NCBI GenBank assembly: GCA_947454055.1
Contig: CANGIS010000003.1
Location: forward strand, 62,001 to 126,000
Reading direction: 5' to 3'
Source: Hyphomicrobiales bacterium
GTDB lineage: Bacteria; Pseudomonadota; Alphaproteobacteria; Rhizobiales; Beijerinckiaceae
DNA length: 64,000 nt
The translations under genes were made by a program, and so were the position numbers. The notes beneath the pieces are model-generated. The model was not told the origin of the DNA. It searched no databases and saw nothing but the letters and a program-made list of their open reading frames with translations. Positions 18,728 through 27,509 of this stretch are shown here, one piece after another (the stretch's first letter is position 1; every line of letters starts with the position of its first letter).

Positions 18728-20227
18728 TCAAAAAGAACAGAGACTCGGGTCCGCATGTCGATCATAGACGGCGGGCCCGATCTTCACATCGGTGAGCCGA
18801 TAAAGCACAAAGGTTTCGATGGTCGCGGCGCCATATTGACGTGCCACGGTGCCAAGGCGTTCCGCATGGCCGTAACAGCTTTTATGGTTGGCGAGAAACG
18901 CTTCGCCACGGTCTTCCCAATCGATAAACAAGGCAGGCTGGCGGATTAACGCATCCGGAGGAGCCGGCAAAAACCCGTAGCGCACGCGCTCGTTCAGTTG
19001 CACAACGTCCGTTGTATCGCGAAGCGCAAAACTCAAAGCGGCGGTGTCTTCATAAGAGGCAGTCGCTATCCAGCCCGTGCCGGTTTCGGCCTGCTTGGTG
19101 CGTAACGCATTCGCCAATTCGCTCCAGCCTTGGGTCAGCATCGCCGGATTGCGTGCGGGATCAAGAGGCAGAAACGGGTGCAAAATCTCCGCTGCGGCCA
19201 ACGCCAGAATGGCGAACCCGACCGGCGCTGCCGCCCGAACCAGCCGCGAAAGCGGCCAATGGCTGGCAGCCAGCGCACCAAGCATAGCAAGAGCGGGCAT
19301 CAAGGGCGCGGGCCAATTGCCATTCACCCGGTCATGCAGGGCATGGATCAGGAGATAGGCGAGAAACGGGAGCGAGGTGATAACCACCAAAGCCTCACCC
19401 GACGAGGTTCGGCGGCTAAGACGTGCCAAGCCTTGAACGAGGCCCACAAAAGCCAGCGCCCCGATGATGGGCGTCATCAGCAGCCATTGGACGCCGATCA
19501 GCTCCAAAAGATGATCCGGACGGAATTCGTCGCCTGCGGTTCGTCCGAGCTGTTTGGCGAAGGAAACAAAATCGTGGTGCGCGTTCCACACGATAACCGG
19601 CAGAAACAGCAGCACGGCCAGAACACCACCTGCCCATGTCTCCCAGCGCTTCAACCAATGGCGCTGCTGCGGCTCGACGACGAGCCATACCAGAATACCT
19701 GCACCCAAAAACACGCCTGAATATTTCGACAAGAGACCAAGCCCAGCCGTCAATCCGACAACGAGCCACCATCCGCCACGGCCGGAATACCAAAGCTCGG
19801 CCAGTGCCCAAAGCGTCAGGCCCCAGAAAAACACCGAAGGAATATCGGGCGTCATCACAAGGCTGCCCAAGCCGACGATGAGCATGGCGTTGAAATACAC
19901 CACGGCGCGGTCGGCGATGGGTTGATCAAACAACAGCGCTGCCGTCCGCCACAAAAACAACGATCCAATCCACGCCGATAATACCGCCAGCACCCGGACG
20001 CCTAAGGCCGTATCGCCGATAAACGAGCGACCGACCGCGATCCACCAGGCCACCATAGGCGCATGATCATAATAGCCGAACGAAGGGGCCAGCGCCCAAA
20101 GCCGATAATAGGCCTCGTCGAAAACCAAACCCGAAAGGGCGGCCACCAGAAGGCGCAGGGTGGTTAACCCCGCCAGAAGGGCGAGAAGGCGCGGTGCCGG
20201 TAAAAACGGAATCGTGGGGCGCATCAT
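18728..20227 (-). CDS. Membrane glycosyltransferase, GT39/ArnT-like (PMT_2)
   Basis: The start was placed at ATG 20227 because the first 23 residues of the longer frame (to 20296) are Cys-rich and unlike the family; no start has a clear ribosome site, so this is uncertain. From here the protein has 499 residues and about 10-12 membrane segments. It has the acidic motif FDEAYYRLWA in the first periplasmic loop and YYDHAPMVAW, which in this fold hold the lipid-phosphate sugar donor. It probably moves a sugar from a polyprenyl-phosphate carrier to lipid A or another envelope molecule. It is convergent with the alcohol dehydrogenase. Confidence 0.82.
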   Translation of the reverse strand: MMRPTIPFLPAPRLLALLAGLTTLRLLVAALSGLVFDEAYYRLWALAPSFGYYDHAPMVAWWIAVGRSFIGDTALGVRVLAVLSAWIGSLFLWRTAALLFDQPIADRAVVYFNAMLIVGLGSLVMTPDIPSVFFWGLTLWALAELWYSGRGGWWLVVGLTAGLGLLSKYSGVFLGAGILVWLVVEPQQRHWLKRWETWAGGVLAVLLFLPVIVWNAHHDFVSFAKQLGRTAGDEFRPDHLLELIGVQWLLMTPIIGALAFVGLVQGLARLSRRTSSGEALVVITSLPFLAYLLIHALHDRVNGNWPAPLMPALAMLGALAASHWPLSRLVRAAAPVGFAILALAAAEILHPFLPLDPARNPAMLTQGWSELANALRTKQAETGTGWIATASYEDTAALSFALRDTTDVVQLNERVRYGFLPAPPDALIRQPALFIDWEDRGEAFLANHKSCYGHAERLGTVARQYGAATIETFVLYRLTDVKIGPAVYDRHADPSLCSF

Positions 20228-20339
20228 AGGAAAATAGGGATCCGTGGAGGAACGAAAGCAGCATTTACCATGGCACCCGTAAGTATTCGCGTCCATGGCA
20301 GGCGTGCGGAGGTTGAAAGATTTTTACGGGTGTGCCAAC

Positions 20340-20357
20340 ATTAATATTATAGTTAAT
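20340..20357. promoter_or_regulatory. ATTAA-N8-TTAAT dyad, near CtrA-type
   Basis: In the AT-rich gap before the 20443 gene the sequence has TTAA at 20341-20344 and 20353-20356 separated by 8 bases, inside a symmetric ATTAA...TTAAT. The CtrA consensus is TTAA-N7-TTAA, so the spacing is one base off. Since a SciP gene is present in the window, a link to the CtrA network is possible but weak. Confidence 0.3.
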
Positions 20358-20442
20358 CGTGTAACCGACGGTAAAGCGCCACCGTGCATAACCGTCTTTA
20401 TGCAACGCGTCAGCAGCGCGAAAGACGAAGCGGAATCTTCTT

Positions 20443-20880
20443 ATGGCGGACGGATCTTACCGGGCGAATGTCCCAGCCGTGATTGAAGGCGGCAACCGAC
20501 CGGGTGTCCCTCATTCAGGCGACAAGCCTTATGAAGGCCGTTTCGACCGCGCCTTTGAGGGCGAGGGAAGCGATGAGTTCGTTCAGGAACCGCCGATTGA
20601 AATCGTCATCAATCCGCAAGAAATCCGCGAAAAAATTCTCCATTATCTTGGCGCCGTTCTGGCACGATGCTGGATTGACCGCGAACTTTTGAATGAAATC
20701 GAGCGCGACGCGCATCGGGCCTTGCGTCATCTTGGCATTCTCTTGCCCGATGAAATCGAGATTAAAGTGGAACGTCCGAGCAAGGACCGCCCACGCCTCG
20801 TTATTTTCGAGCATGACGAGAACCGGCGTTTCCGTCGCCGGATCTGCTATCTTCAGCTCATTATGATGGCGGGCAAGTAA
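20443..20880 (+). CDS. Conserved-type hypothetical protein with an NHLP-leader-like segment
   Basis: A 145-residue soluble protein I do not recognise by name. Residues 1-50 are polar and Gly/Pro-rich, probably disordered. Residues about 62-125 follow the pattern of nitrile-hydratase-alpha-like (NHLP) leader domains: EKILHYLGAVLARCWIDREL, an Asp-Ala spacing, ALRHLGILLPDEIEIKVER and RLVIFE. The C-terminus is basic (RRFRRRICY) and ends in MMAGK. There is no radical SAM, YcaO, LanM or peptidase-transporter gene nearby, so a peptide natural product role is not supported. It is divergent from the glycosyltransferase and upstream of a TSUP permease. Function unknown. Confidence 0.7.
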   Translation: MADGSYRANVPAVIEGGNRPGVPHSGDKPYEGRFDRAFEGEGSDEFVQEPPIEIVINPQEIREKILHYLGAVLARCWIDRELLNEIERDAHRALRHLGILLPDEIEIKVERPSKDRPRLVIFEHDENRRFRRRICYLQLIMMAGK

Positions 20881-20986
20881 ACCAAGCCATGAGCTATGGT
20901 TTGGGACGGTCTGGCCCTATCTGAAGACAGTTCATCGCTTTACTTTAGCCCGAATTCAACTGCCAGCTGATGATCGGGTAAGTAAA

Positions 20987-21742
20987 TTGCCGCAATTTTT
21001 AACGTCGCTTTCGCCCTTTGCGCTGTGTGTCATGCTGGCAGGTCTCATGCTGGCTTCGCTGGCGCGCGGCTATTCCGGCTTCGGCTTTTCAGCCGTTCTG
21101 GTTGCGAGCTGGTCTCTTGTGACCGAGCCATCCAAAGCCATCGCGATTACCGTCTTGCTCGAGATTACGGCGAGCATCATCCAGGCATTTTCGGTCTGGA
21201 AGGATATTCCCTGGAAGCGCGTCGCCTTGTTGATGGGCGGTGCGACACCGGGCATGGTGCTGGGCATCCTCGTGCTGCAATCGGTGCCTGTTGATACGCT
21301 GAAATTGGGATTGGCGGTCTTTGTCCTCGTTGCCGCGGCTCTGTTGTCCATCGGCTGGAAGCTGAAGACGCGCGCCAATAAGATGGGCACTTTGGCGGTC
21401 GGCATCACATCGGGCATCGTCAACGGAGCCATAGGCATGGGCGGATTGCCGGTTGCTCTCTTCCTGACGGCCGACGGTGACAGTCCGGCCAAAATTCGAG
21501 CCTCGGTGACGGCCTATTTTTTCCTGCTCGATCTGGTGGGGCTCGTCCTTTTTTCGCAAGCCGGCATTGTGAGCATGGACTCATTTTCAACCGCAGCCTT
21601 GGCTTTTCCGGTGCTGCTCGTCGGCATGGCGCTCGGAACGCGGCATTTTCTGGGGGCAACGCCGGAAGGGTTTCGACGGGTCACGCTTTTTATGTTGATG
21701 GGCATTGCATTGGCCGGGATCGTTCGTACTCTACTGGTCTAA
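20987..21742 (+). CDS. Sulfite exporter TauE/SafE (TSUP) family permease
   Basis: A 251-residue membrane protein with about 8 hydrophobic segments, of the TSUP family that moves sulfite, sulfoacetate or similar anions. The two repeated family motifs are visible: GYSGFGFSAVLVAS near residue 28 and GITSGIVNGAIGMGGLPVAL in the second half. The best start is TTG at 20987; no in-frame ATG lies before the first membrane segment, and the next Met (residue 16) would cut it. The ribosome site is poor. The substrate is unknown. cysQ at 11 kb is the only sulfur-related gene near and is not linked. Confidence 0.82.
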   Translation: MPQFLTSLSPFALCVMLAGLMLASLARGYSGFGFSAVLVASWSLVTEPSKAIAITVLLEITASIIQAFSVWKDIPWKRVALLMGGATPGMVLGILVLQSVPVDTLKLGLAVFVLVAAALLSIGWKLKTRANKMGTLAVGITSGIVNGAIGMGGLPVALFLTADGDSPAKIRASVTAYFFLLDLVGLVLFSQAGIVSMDSFSTAALAFPVLLVGMALGTRHFLGATPEGFRRVTLFMLMGIALAGIVRTLLV

Positions 21743-21761
21743 TCGGGTAGGGGGCAGGTGC

Positions 21762-23348
21762 ATGCGTGATCTTCATTTTCCGGGCCGCTCGGTTGCCTAT
21801 GGTGCCCATGGCGCGGTAGCAACATCGCAGCAGCTTTCCTCGAGCCTCGCCATGGAAGTGCTGCGCCATGGTGGCAATGCGATCGATGCGGCGCTCACAG
21901 CGTCGGCCGCGCAATGCGTGATCGAGCCGCACAATACCGGCATTGGTGGCGATTGTTTCGCGCTGTATTGGCGCGCCGACCAGCACAAGCTGTACGGCAT
22001 GAACGGTTCCGGCTGGGCGCCGGCTGGCTTGTCCGATCAAGGCTTGCTTGATCAGGGCATCTCGTCGATTGCGCCTGAAAGCATCCATGCGGTGACGGTG
22101 CCCGGAGCGGTCGATGCCTGGTCGAAACTTCTGGCCGATCATGGCACCCGCTCCTTTGCGGACATTCTGGCGCCCGCCATCGATTTGGCTGAACACGGCT
22201 TTCACGTTCATGAGCGGGCGGCGGCGGACTGGGAAGAGGAAGTTACCAAACTTCAGGCCGATGAAGGCGCTCGATCCCACTTATTGATCGATGGTCGGGC
22301 ACCCAAAGCGGGTGAGCGCATGCGGTTTCCCCAGTTGGCCGCAACCCTACGGCTACTGGCCGCTGAAGGCCGCGATGCGTTCTATCAAGGTGCGATTGCG
22401 GAAGATCTCGTCGGCTTTCTGAGGTCCAAGGGCGGCACGCATACACTCGCCGATTTCTCCGACTTTTCCACGCAGTATGTCGAGCCCATCAGCGCGTCTT
22501 ATCGGGGTGTCGATCTTTTCCAGATACCGCCCAGCGGGCAGGGCCTTACCGCGCTGGTACTGTTGAAAATCCTCGACGGGTTTTCGTTGAAAGGGCTTGA
22601 TCCGGTCGGCGCAGACCGCTTCCATGTACAAATCGAGGCGACGCAATTGGCCTATTCGGTGCGTGACGCGTTTGTCGCCGATCCGGCCTTCGCGCATGTG
22701 CCGGTGGACGAGCTGTTATCGGATCGTTTCATCGCGTCCCTCCGCGACAAAATCGACCTTAAAAAAGCGTCCGCCAATCTCTCGCATGGATCGACGAATT
22801 TCCAGCGCGACACCATCTATCTGACGGTTGCGGATCGGTGGGGCAATGTCTGTTCCTTCATCAACTCGCTGTATTTCTCGTTCGGCACCGGCATGGTGAG
22901 CCCGAAAACGGGCATTTCGGTACAAAACCGCGGTGCGTGTTTCCGCGTCGAGCCGGGCCACCCCAACACGGTTGCTCCCCGCAAGCGTCCGCTCCACACC
23001 ATTATTCCCGCGATGGCCATGAAGGGCGGCAAGCCTTGGCTTTCCTATGGCGTGATGGGCGGGGCCTATCAGCCGGTCGGTCAAGCGCATGTCCTGCAAA
23101 ACCTTCTCGATTTTGGGATGAACATTCAGGAGGCCTTCGACGCCCCACGCGGCTTCCGAAAACTCGATGCTTTTGAAGGCGAGCGCGGTATTCCCGAGAG
23201 CGTGATGCTGGATCTGGCGATGCGCGGTCATCCGGTTACGCGGCCGGTAATGCCGCTCGGCGGTGGACAGGGCATTCTGTTGGCGCATGATGGCGCGTAT
23301 CAGGTCGGCACCGATCCCCGCAAGGATGGCGCTGCACTCGCTTATTAA
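21762..23348 (+). CDS. Gamma-glutamyltransferase-like Ntn hydrolase
   Basis: The ATG at 21762 has a GGGGGCAGG ribosome site, so the longer frame from 21705 is not used; 528 residues. Members cleave or transfer gamma-glutamyl groups after self-cleaving into two subunits. Signatures: SLAMEVLRHGGNAIDAALTA (GGT N-terminus), PHNTGIGGDCFALY and VTVPGAVDAW. The nucleophile Thr351 lies in DTIYLTVADRWGNV, where the spacing Thr-x6-Asp matches known GGTs, and GFGTGMV-like FGTGMVSP follows. No signal peptide is seen, unlike periplasmic GGTs, so it resembles YwrD-type cytoplasmic members. It could release products of the gamma-glutamyl pathway 4 kb upstream, but this is only suggestive. Confidence 0.85.
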   Translation: MRDLHFPGRSVAYGAHGAVATSQQLSSSLAMEVLRHGGNAIDAALTASAAQCVIEPHNTGIGGDCFALYWRADQHKLYGMNGSGWAPAGLSDQGLLDQGISSIAPESIHAVTVPGAVDAWSKLLADHGTRSFADILAPAIDLAEHGFHVHERAAADWEEEVTKLQADEGARSHLLIDGRAPKAGERMRFPQLAATLRLLAAEGRDAFYQGAIAEDLVGFLRSKGGTHTLADFSDFSTQYVEPISASYRGVDLFQIPPSGQGLTALVLLKILDGFSLKGLDPVGADRFHVQIEATQLAYSVRDAFVADPAFAHVPVDELLSDRFIASLRDKIDLKKASANLSHGSTNFQRDTIYLTVADRWGNVCSFINSLYFSFGTGMVSPKTGISVQNRGACFRVEPGHPNTVAPRKRPLHTIIPAMAMKGGKPWLSYGVMGGAYQPVGQAHVLQNLLDFGMNIQEAFDAPRGFRKLDAFEGERGIPESVMLDLAMRGHPVTRPVMPLGGGQGILLAHDGAYQVGTDPRKDGAALAY

Positions 23349-23354
23349 GACGGT

Positions 23355-24107
23355 TTAGTCGCAGGTTTGCAGTTTAGCCTGCCAGCAGGCGAGAGCCAAT
23401 TTTTCCGCCTCGGCGAGATCGTCTTGCGACATCATGCGCTCGAGTTCGTCGCGCGCTTTGATGGCCGCTCGGGCGGCCTTTACACGCTCGGGGATATTGT
23501 CGGTCACGGCACTGCCGGCGAGACTGAACCACATATAGGCGTGCGGGTAGCTCTGCTCGACGCCGTAGCCATAGCGGTATAATTCACCAAGGCCTGCTTG
23601 CGCCTCAATATCGCCTTGCGCGGCTGCCAGCCGGTACCAGCGCCGTGTTTCGTCGAAATCCTGGCCCACATCGCCACCTTTGCGGTAGGTCTCGCCAAGA
23701 TAGCGTTGCGCTTCGATGACACCCTGGTTGGCGACGTCCCGCAGCAGGTTAAGGGCTGTTTTCGGATCATAGAACGCGCCTGCTTTATCCATGTACAGCC
23801 GGGCAAGGGCAACCGAGGCGCCGATATGGTGCTTTTCGATCGCCATCTGAAGCCAGCGCACCGCCATTTTTTGATCGGGCGCGACGCCGCGACCGCTGAG
23901 ATACATCAAGCCCAACCTGAACTGCGCCTCGGGATCACCCTCGGTCGCCGGCGGCGTCCATAAACGGATAGCCCCGCCATCATCGCCCTGCATCAGCGCA
24001 TTCTGGCCGTCGGACAGGGCGTCGGCAAATACGGGCGTGGCCAAAGCAAGCGTGCCGGCAAGCGCGATGGCGTGAAAAATCCGAAATCCATGACGCATGA
24101 TCATCAT
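23355..24107 (-). CDS. Secreted Sel1-like repeat protein
   Basis: The start is ATG 24107, with AGGG seven bases upstream; the longer frame to 24191 has no such site. This gives 250 residues with a signal peptide (MMIMRHGFRIFHAIALAGTL, cleavage after PVFA). Then come about four Sel1/TPR-like helical repeats of the form A-x3-L-G-x2-Y, for example AQFRLGLMYLSGRGV, AQRYLGETYRKGGDV, AQAGLGELYRYGYGV, and a charged C-terminal helix. Such repeats mediate protein contacts in the periplasm, often in envelope biogenesis or secretion. No partner is evident. It is divergent from the cytochrome cluster with a 190-base gap in which nothing certain is seen. Confidence 0.85.
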   Translation of the reverse strand: MMIMRHGFRIFHAIALAGTLALATPVFADALSDGQNALMQGDDGGAIRLWTPPATEGDPEAQFRLGLMYLSGRGVAPDQKMAVRWLQMAIEKHHIGASVALARLYMDKAGAFYDPKTALNLLRDVANQGVIEAQRYLGETYRKGGDVGQDFDETRRWYRLAAAQGDIEAQAGLGELYRYGYGVEQSYPHAYMWFSLAGSAVTDNIPERVKAARAAIKARDELERMMSQDDLAEAEKLALACWQAKLQTCD

Positions 24108-24297
24108 CCATACACCCTGAAACCCATGACAGATAAGGGTATTGACGCCCTCAAAAGGCAAGCCCTTCGGACATTCGCCCCAATGGTGCATTAAAGAAAG
24201 ACAATATTTGCATTTAGGCCACTATGTTGCCGTAGTTATAATTGTACAGTTCAATTATGTGATACGAATCAAAATCTGTTCGCTACCGAAAGCCTCC

Positions 24298-25434
24298 ATG
24301 TCGCCCATCGCGTCTTCATCTCCGCTTCCGCCCGTTCGGGTATGGGATATTGGTGTTCGCATCTTTCATTGGAGCCTGCTGGTTGCAGTGTCTGTCGCGG
24401 CGATGACGGGCTTTTTCGGTTCCCCCGATTCCGTTGCGATCCATCTGATTGCGGGCGTGGCAATCGCCTATCTCCTCGTGTTCCGCGTCATTTGGGGATT
24501 TTCTGGATCGACCTTTGCGCGTTTTCGGACGTTTATTTTTGCCCCCTCCGTGCTGATCGCGCGGGCCAAAGATATGCTCGCCGGGCGCCACACCCGCTAT
24601 CTCGGCCATAATCCGCTGGGTGGCGCGATGGTGTTGGCGCTGATGGGCGTATTGGCTCTCATCCTCATGACCGGCACCGTCGTGCTCGGCGGTATTCTCA
24701 AGCAGGGCCCGCTGGCTTTTATGACGAGCTATGCAACGGGCGGTCTGGTGAAAGAGGTTCATCAGGCCCTGGCCTTCGGCCTTGTCGGACTCGTCAGCCT
24801 GCATCTGGCTGGCGTGATCTATGAGTCGGTCGTCGGCAAGGAAAAGCTGGTCAAAGCGATGATCACGGGCAATAAACCCGCCATTTCCGATGTCGTTTTG
24901 CCAAAACCTGCTGCGGCCCGTCCCCTTGTTGCGCTGGTTCTGTTGGCACTGTTCAGTCTCTCGGGTATCGGAATTGTGGCCAGTCTGGCCGCCCGCCCCG
25001 GCCTCGGGGTGCCGGTTGCAGCGGTTGATCCGCTTTATGTCAAAGAATGCGGCTCGTGCCATTTTGCCTATCACCCCAGCATGGGCCCGGCGAAGCTCTG
25101 GGATGGCATTATCAGCCATCTCGACCAGCATTTCGGCGAGGATGCGACGTTGCCTGAAGCTACCCGTGCCGCGATTGCGAGCTATCTTGCCGCTAATTCG
25201 GCGGAGCATTTCGATACGCGTATCTCGCATGTCTTGGCGAACGCCAATCCGGATGATCCGCTCCGATTCACCGCGACGCGGTTCTGGACGCGGATGCACC
25301 GCGAAATTCCGGCAAGCGTCTTCACGTCGAAACCGGTCGGTTTCAAGGGCGCGTGCAATGCGTGCCATTCCGACGCCAAGGCCGGCCTGTTCGCGCCGCA
25401 AAACATCGATATTCCCGAAGGAGCCTTTAAATGA
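24298..25434 (+). CDS. Cytochrome b561 fused to a diheme cytochrome c (DHC) domain
   Basis: The start ATG 24298 was chosen because upstream residues have no domain character. The 378 residues split in two. Residues about 10-220 form a four-helix Ni/Fe-hydrogenase-type b561: VWDIGVRIFHWSLL with the first His, then a helix pair with VKEVHQALAFGLVGLVSLHLAG carrying two further haem-ligand histidines. After a last membrane helix, residues 245-378 are a DHC domain with CGSCH at 251-255 and CNACH at 353-357. It probably passes electrons from the quinone pool to c-type haems on the periplasmic side. It is usually encoded as separate genes; here the two are fused. Its stop overlaps the next start (ATGA). 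Confidence 0.88.
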   Translation: MSPIASSSPLPPVRVWDIGVRIFHWSLLVAVSVAAMTGFFGSPDSVAIHLIAGVAIAYLLVFRVIWGFSGSTFARFRTFIFAPSVLIARAKDMLAGRHTRYLGHNPLGGAMVLALMGVLALILMTGTVVLGGILKQGPLAFMTSYATGGLVKEVHQALAFGLVGLVSLHLAGVIYESVVGKEKLVKAMITGNKPAISDVVLPKPAAARPLVALVLLALFSLSGIGIVASLAARPGLGVPVAAVDPLYVKECGSCHFAYHPSMGPAKLWDGIISHLDQHFGEDATLPEATRAAIASYLAANSAEHFDTRISHVLANANPDDPLRFTATRFWTRMHREIPASVFTSKPVGFKGACNACHSDAKAGLFAPQNIDIPEGAFK

Positions 25435-25844
25435 ACATGCGTTTTGTGGCCGGTGTGGCCCTCGCCCTGATTATTCCCGCTCTGGCCTATGCCGGCGCGG
25501 CCCAAAAGCCGGTTCTTGATGCCTATGCCGCTCAGGCCAAATCGGAACAAGCCAGTTTTGCGGGCTTCTCCGCCGAGCGCGGCAAGGCATTTTTCTTGGC
25601 CAAGCATGATGCATCGGCGGAAACGCCGTCCTGCACCACCTGCCACACGAATGATCCGACCAAATCGGGCCAGACGCGCGCGGGCAAGGATTTGGCCCCG
25701 ATGGCCGTTTCAAAGACACCCGACCGCTTCACCGATGCCGAGAAGGTCGAAAAATGGTTCACGCGCAATTGCCAAAGCGTCGTCGGACGCCCTTGCACAG
25801 CGCAAGAAAAAGGTGATTTCATCACCTTCATGGCCAGCCTCTAA
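25431..25844 (+). CDS. shp: SHP-like monohaem cytochrome c (DUF1924)
   Basis: A 137-residue periplasmic protein with signal peptide MNMRFVAGVALALIIPALAYA. The single haem motif CTTCH is at residues 68-72, followed by a Cys pair in NCQSVVGRPC. In the Rhodobacter sphaeroides haem protein SHP an Asn serves as a labile sixth ligand that allows oxygen or nitric oxide binding; the segment WFTRNC is the likely equivalent. It is translationally coupled to the b561-DHC gene and followed by a stand-alone DHC gene, matching the known shp-dhc-b561 clusters. The terminal acceptor is not known. Confidence 0.85.
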   Translation: MNMRFVAGVALALIIPALAYAGAAQKPVLDAYAAQAKSEQASFAGFSAERGKAFFLAKHDASAETPSCTTCHTNDPTKSGQTRAGKDLAPMAVSKTPDRFTDAEKVEKWFTRNCQSVVGRPCTAQEKGDFITFMASL

Positions 25845-25867
25845 CCTAACCTTGGATCGGAAAGCCC

Positions 25868-26350
25868 ATGATGCCCAGAATTCTTGCAGCCCTTGGTATG
25901 ATCGCAACGGTCATGGGCATGGCTTTCCTCGTGATGGGCCCTGTCGCCTCCGCAACGCCCGCGCCTGATCCGACCTATGTCAAAGAATGTAGCGCTTGCC
26001 ACATTGCCTATCCGGCGCAATTTCTGCCGAAACGGTCGTGGGATCGCATTTTGGGCTCGCTCGACAAGCACTTCGGCGAAAATGCAACCCTGTCATCCAA
26101 ATCGCTGACCTCGATCAAAGCCTATCTTGAAGGCCACGCTGCCGATTCCGCTGACGCCAATCCGCGCATTTTGCGCGATGTTGCGGCCACGCAAATACCC
26201 GCCCGGATCACCGAAATGCCCTTCTGGACGCATATTCACGGCCGATTATTGGCCCGCCATGCCTTTGATGCGCCAAAGGTCAAGAGCGCGTCCAATTGCA
26301 CCGCGTGCCATCGGGGCGCAGCAAACGGACATTTTGGGGACGACGACTGA
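25868..26350 (+). CDS. dhc: Diheme cytochrome c (DHC)
   Basis: A 160-residue secreted protein with a hydrophobic signal (cleavage near VASA). Two haem motifs: CSACH at 41-45 and CTACH at 144-148, the wide spacing typical of DHC. It resembles the C-terminal half of the b561 fusion two genes upstream (YVKECSACHIAYP against YVKECGSCHFAYH, and FGENATL against FGEDATL), so it is probably a paralogue of that domain. It should exchange electrons with the SHP-like protein in the periplasm. The gap after it (26351-26460) holds a GCGGCCGC palindrome just after the stop and a small CGGCTC/GAGCCG hairpin before the next gene. Confidence 0.87.
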   Translation: MMPRILAALGMIATVMGMAFLVMGPVASATPAPDPTYVKECSACHIAYPAQFLPKRSWDRILGSLDKHFGENATLSSKSLTSIKAYLEGHAADSADANPRILRDVAATQIPARITEMPFWTHIHGRLLARHAFDAPKVKSASNCTACHRGAANGHFGDDD

Positions 26351-26460
26351 GCGGCCGCTGTAAAAAAGATACCGATTGACCATTCGTAAAAGGGAAGAGT
26401 AGCCTCTGCTTTGACGTCGGCTCCACAGAATGAGCCGGTCATACAAACGGAGGAAGTACC

Positions 26461-27489
26461 ATGAACGATATTACCAACACGAGCCGTCGTCAGCTTTTGA
26501 AGCTTGCTGCTGTCGGCGCCGCCGGAATTGCGCTTCCAATGCCTTTCATCACCCGCGCCCGCGCTGACAACAAGCGCATTGCGATGGTCGTGAAAAATCT
26601 TGGTAATTCTTATTTTGACGCCTGCGCCAACGGCGCCAAGCAAGCCGCTGCCGAAGTCGGTGGCTATGAAATCATTTATACCGCGCCAACCAAAGCCACC
26701 GCCGAAGACCAGATTGCCATCATCGACTCGCTCATCGCGCAGAAGGTGGACGGTATTATCGTGTCGGCGAACGATGCCAATGCGCTGGTCCCCGTCGGCA
26801 AGAAAGCAGCCTCCCGCGGCATCAAGGTGATTTCGTTTGACTCGGCCATCGCCAAAGACGGCCGCATCATGCATTTGAATGCCTCGTCCACGCCTCTGAT
26901 CGGTGCCAAGCAGGTGCAGATGATCGCCAAGACGCTGAAGGGCGAAGGCGAAGTCGCCATTCTCTCGGCAGCCTCCACCATGACGAACCAGAACTCCTGG
27001 ATCGCCGCGATGAAGGAAGAGTGGAAGAAGCCGGAATATGCCAAAATGCCGCTGGTCGCGACCGTTTACGGCGATGATCAGGACGACAAATCCTATCGCG
27101 AAATGCAGGCGCTGGTGAAGGCGCATCCTAATCTGAAGGGTGTCATTTCGCCAACCACCATCGGTATTCGTGCGGGTGCGAAAGCCATTATCGACGGCGG
27201 CTTGATTGGCAAGGTCTTCATCACGGGTCTCGGCCTGCCGTCTGAGATGAAGGAAGGCGTGTTGAAGGGCGCGTGCGACAGCTTCGCGATCTGGAATCCG
27301 GTTGAATATGGCTATTCCGCAACCGAGATCTTGATCAACATCCTGAACGGCGCGGATGCGTCCGCCGGCAAGACCGTGAAGATGGGCAAGAAGGGCGAAA
27401 CCACGATTGGTGCTGATGGCGAAGCCGCCATGGGCGCACCCTTCGAGTTCAACAAATCGAACGTTGAAGAATTCGCCAAAATCTTCTGA
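26461..27489 (+). CDS. Sugar ABC transporter periplasmic-binding protein, rhamnose (RhaS) type
   Basis: A 342-residue type I periplasmic-binding protein (ribose/LacI fold). The N-terminus carries a Tat-like motif SRRQLLKL followed by a hydrophobic stretch and cleavage near ARAD, so export may be folded. Domain motifs: KNLGNSYFDACANGAKQAA, VDGIIVSANDANAL, GRIMHLNAS and GVISPTTIGIRAGAKAI. It is most like RhaS of rhizobial rhamnose importers. The strong ribosome site GGAGGAAGTACC precedes the ATG. It heads a row of importer and catabolic genes to 34.7 kb. The sugar could be rhamnose, fucose or a related deoxy sugar. Confidence 0.88.
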   Translation: MNDITNTSRRQLLKLAAVGAAGIALPMPFITRARADNKRIAMVVKNLGNSYFDACANGAKQAAAEVGGYEIIYTAPTKATAEDQIAIIDSLIAQKVDGIIVSANDANALVPVGKKAASRGIKVISFDSAIAKDGRIMHLNASSTPLIGAKQVQMIAKTLKGEGEVAILSAASTMTNQNSWIAAMKEEWKKPEYAKMPLVATVYGDDQDDKSYREMQALVKAHPNLKGVISPTTIGIRAGAKAIIDGGLIGKVFITGLGLPSEMKEGVLKGACDSFAIWNPVEYGYSATEILINILNGADASAGKTVKMGKKGETTIGADGEAAMGAPFEFNKSNVEEFAKIF

Positions 27490-27509
27490 TGCTTTCGAGC
27501 GACAGATAA

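Noticed and set aside
20443-21742. Peptide natural product (RiPP) cluster
   Set aside because: Apart from the leader-like segment no modifying enzyme, protease or peptide exporter is nearby, and the TSUP permease is unrelated.
24316-25401. A 361-codon open frame antisense to the b561-DHC gene
   Set aside because: Composition is typical of shadow frames in GC-rich DNA (Arg/His/Asn-rich) with no motif, while the + strand has clear haem motifs.
26236-27126. A 296-codon minus-strand frame across dhc and the sugar-binding protein
   Set aside because: Antisense to two well-supported genes; no start signal and no recognisable domain.
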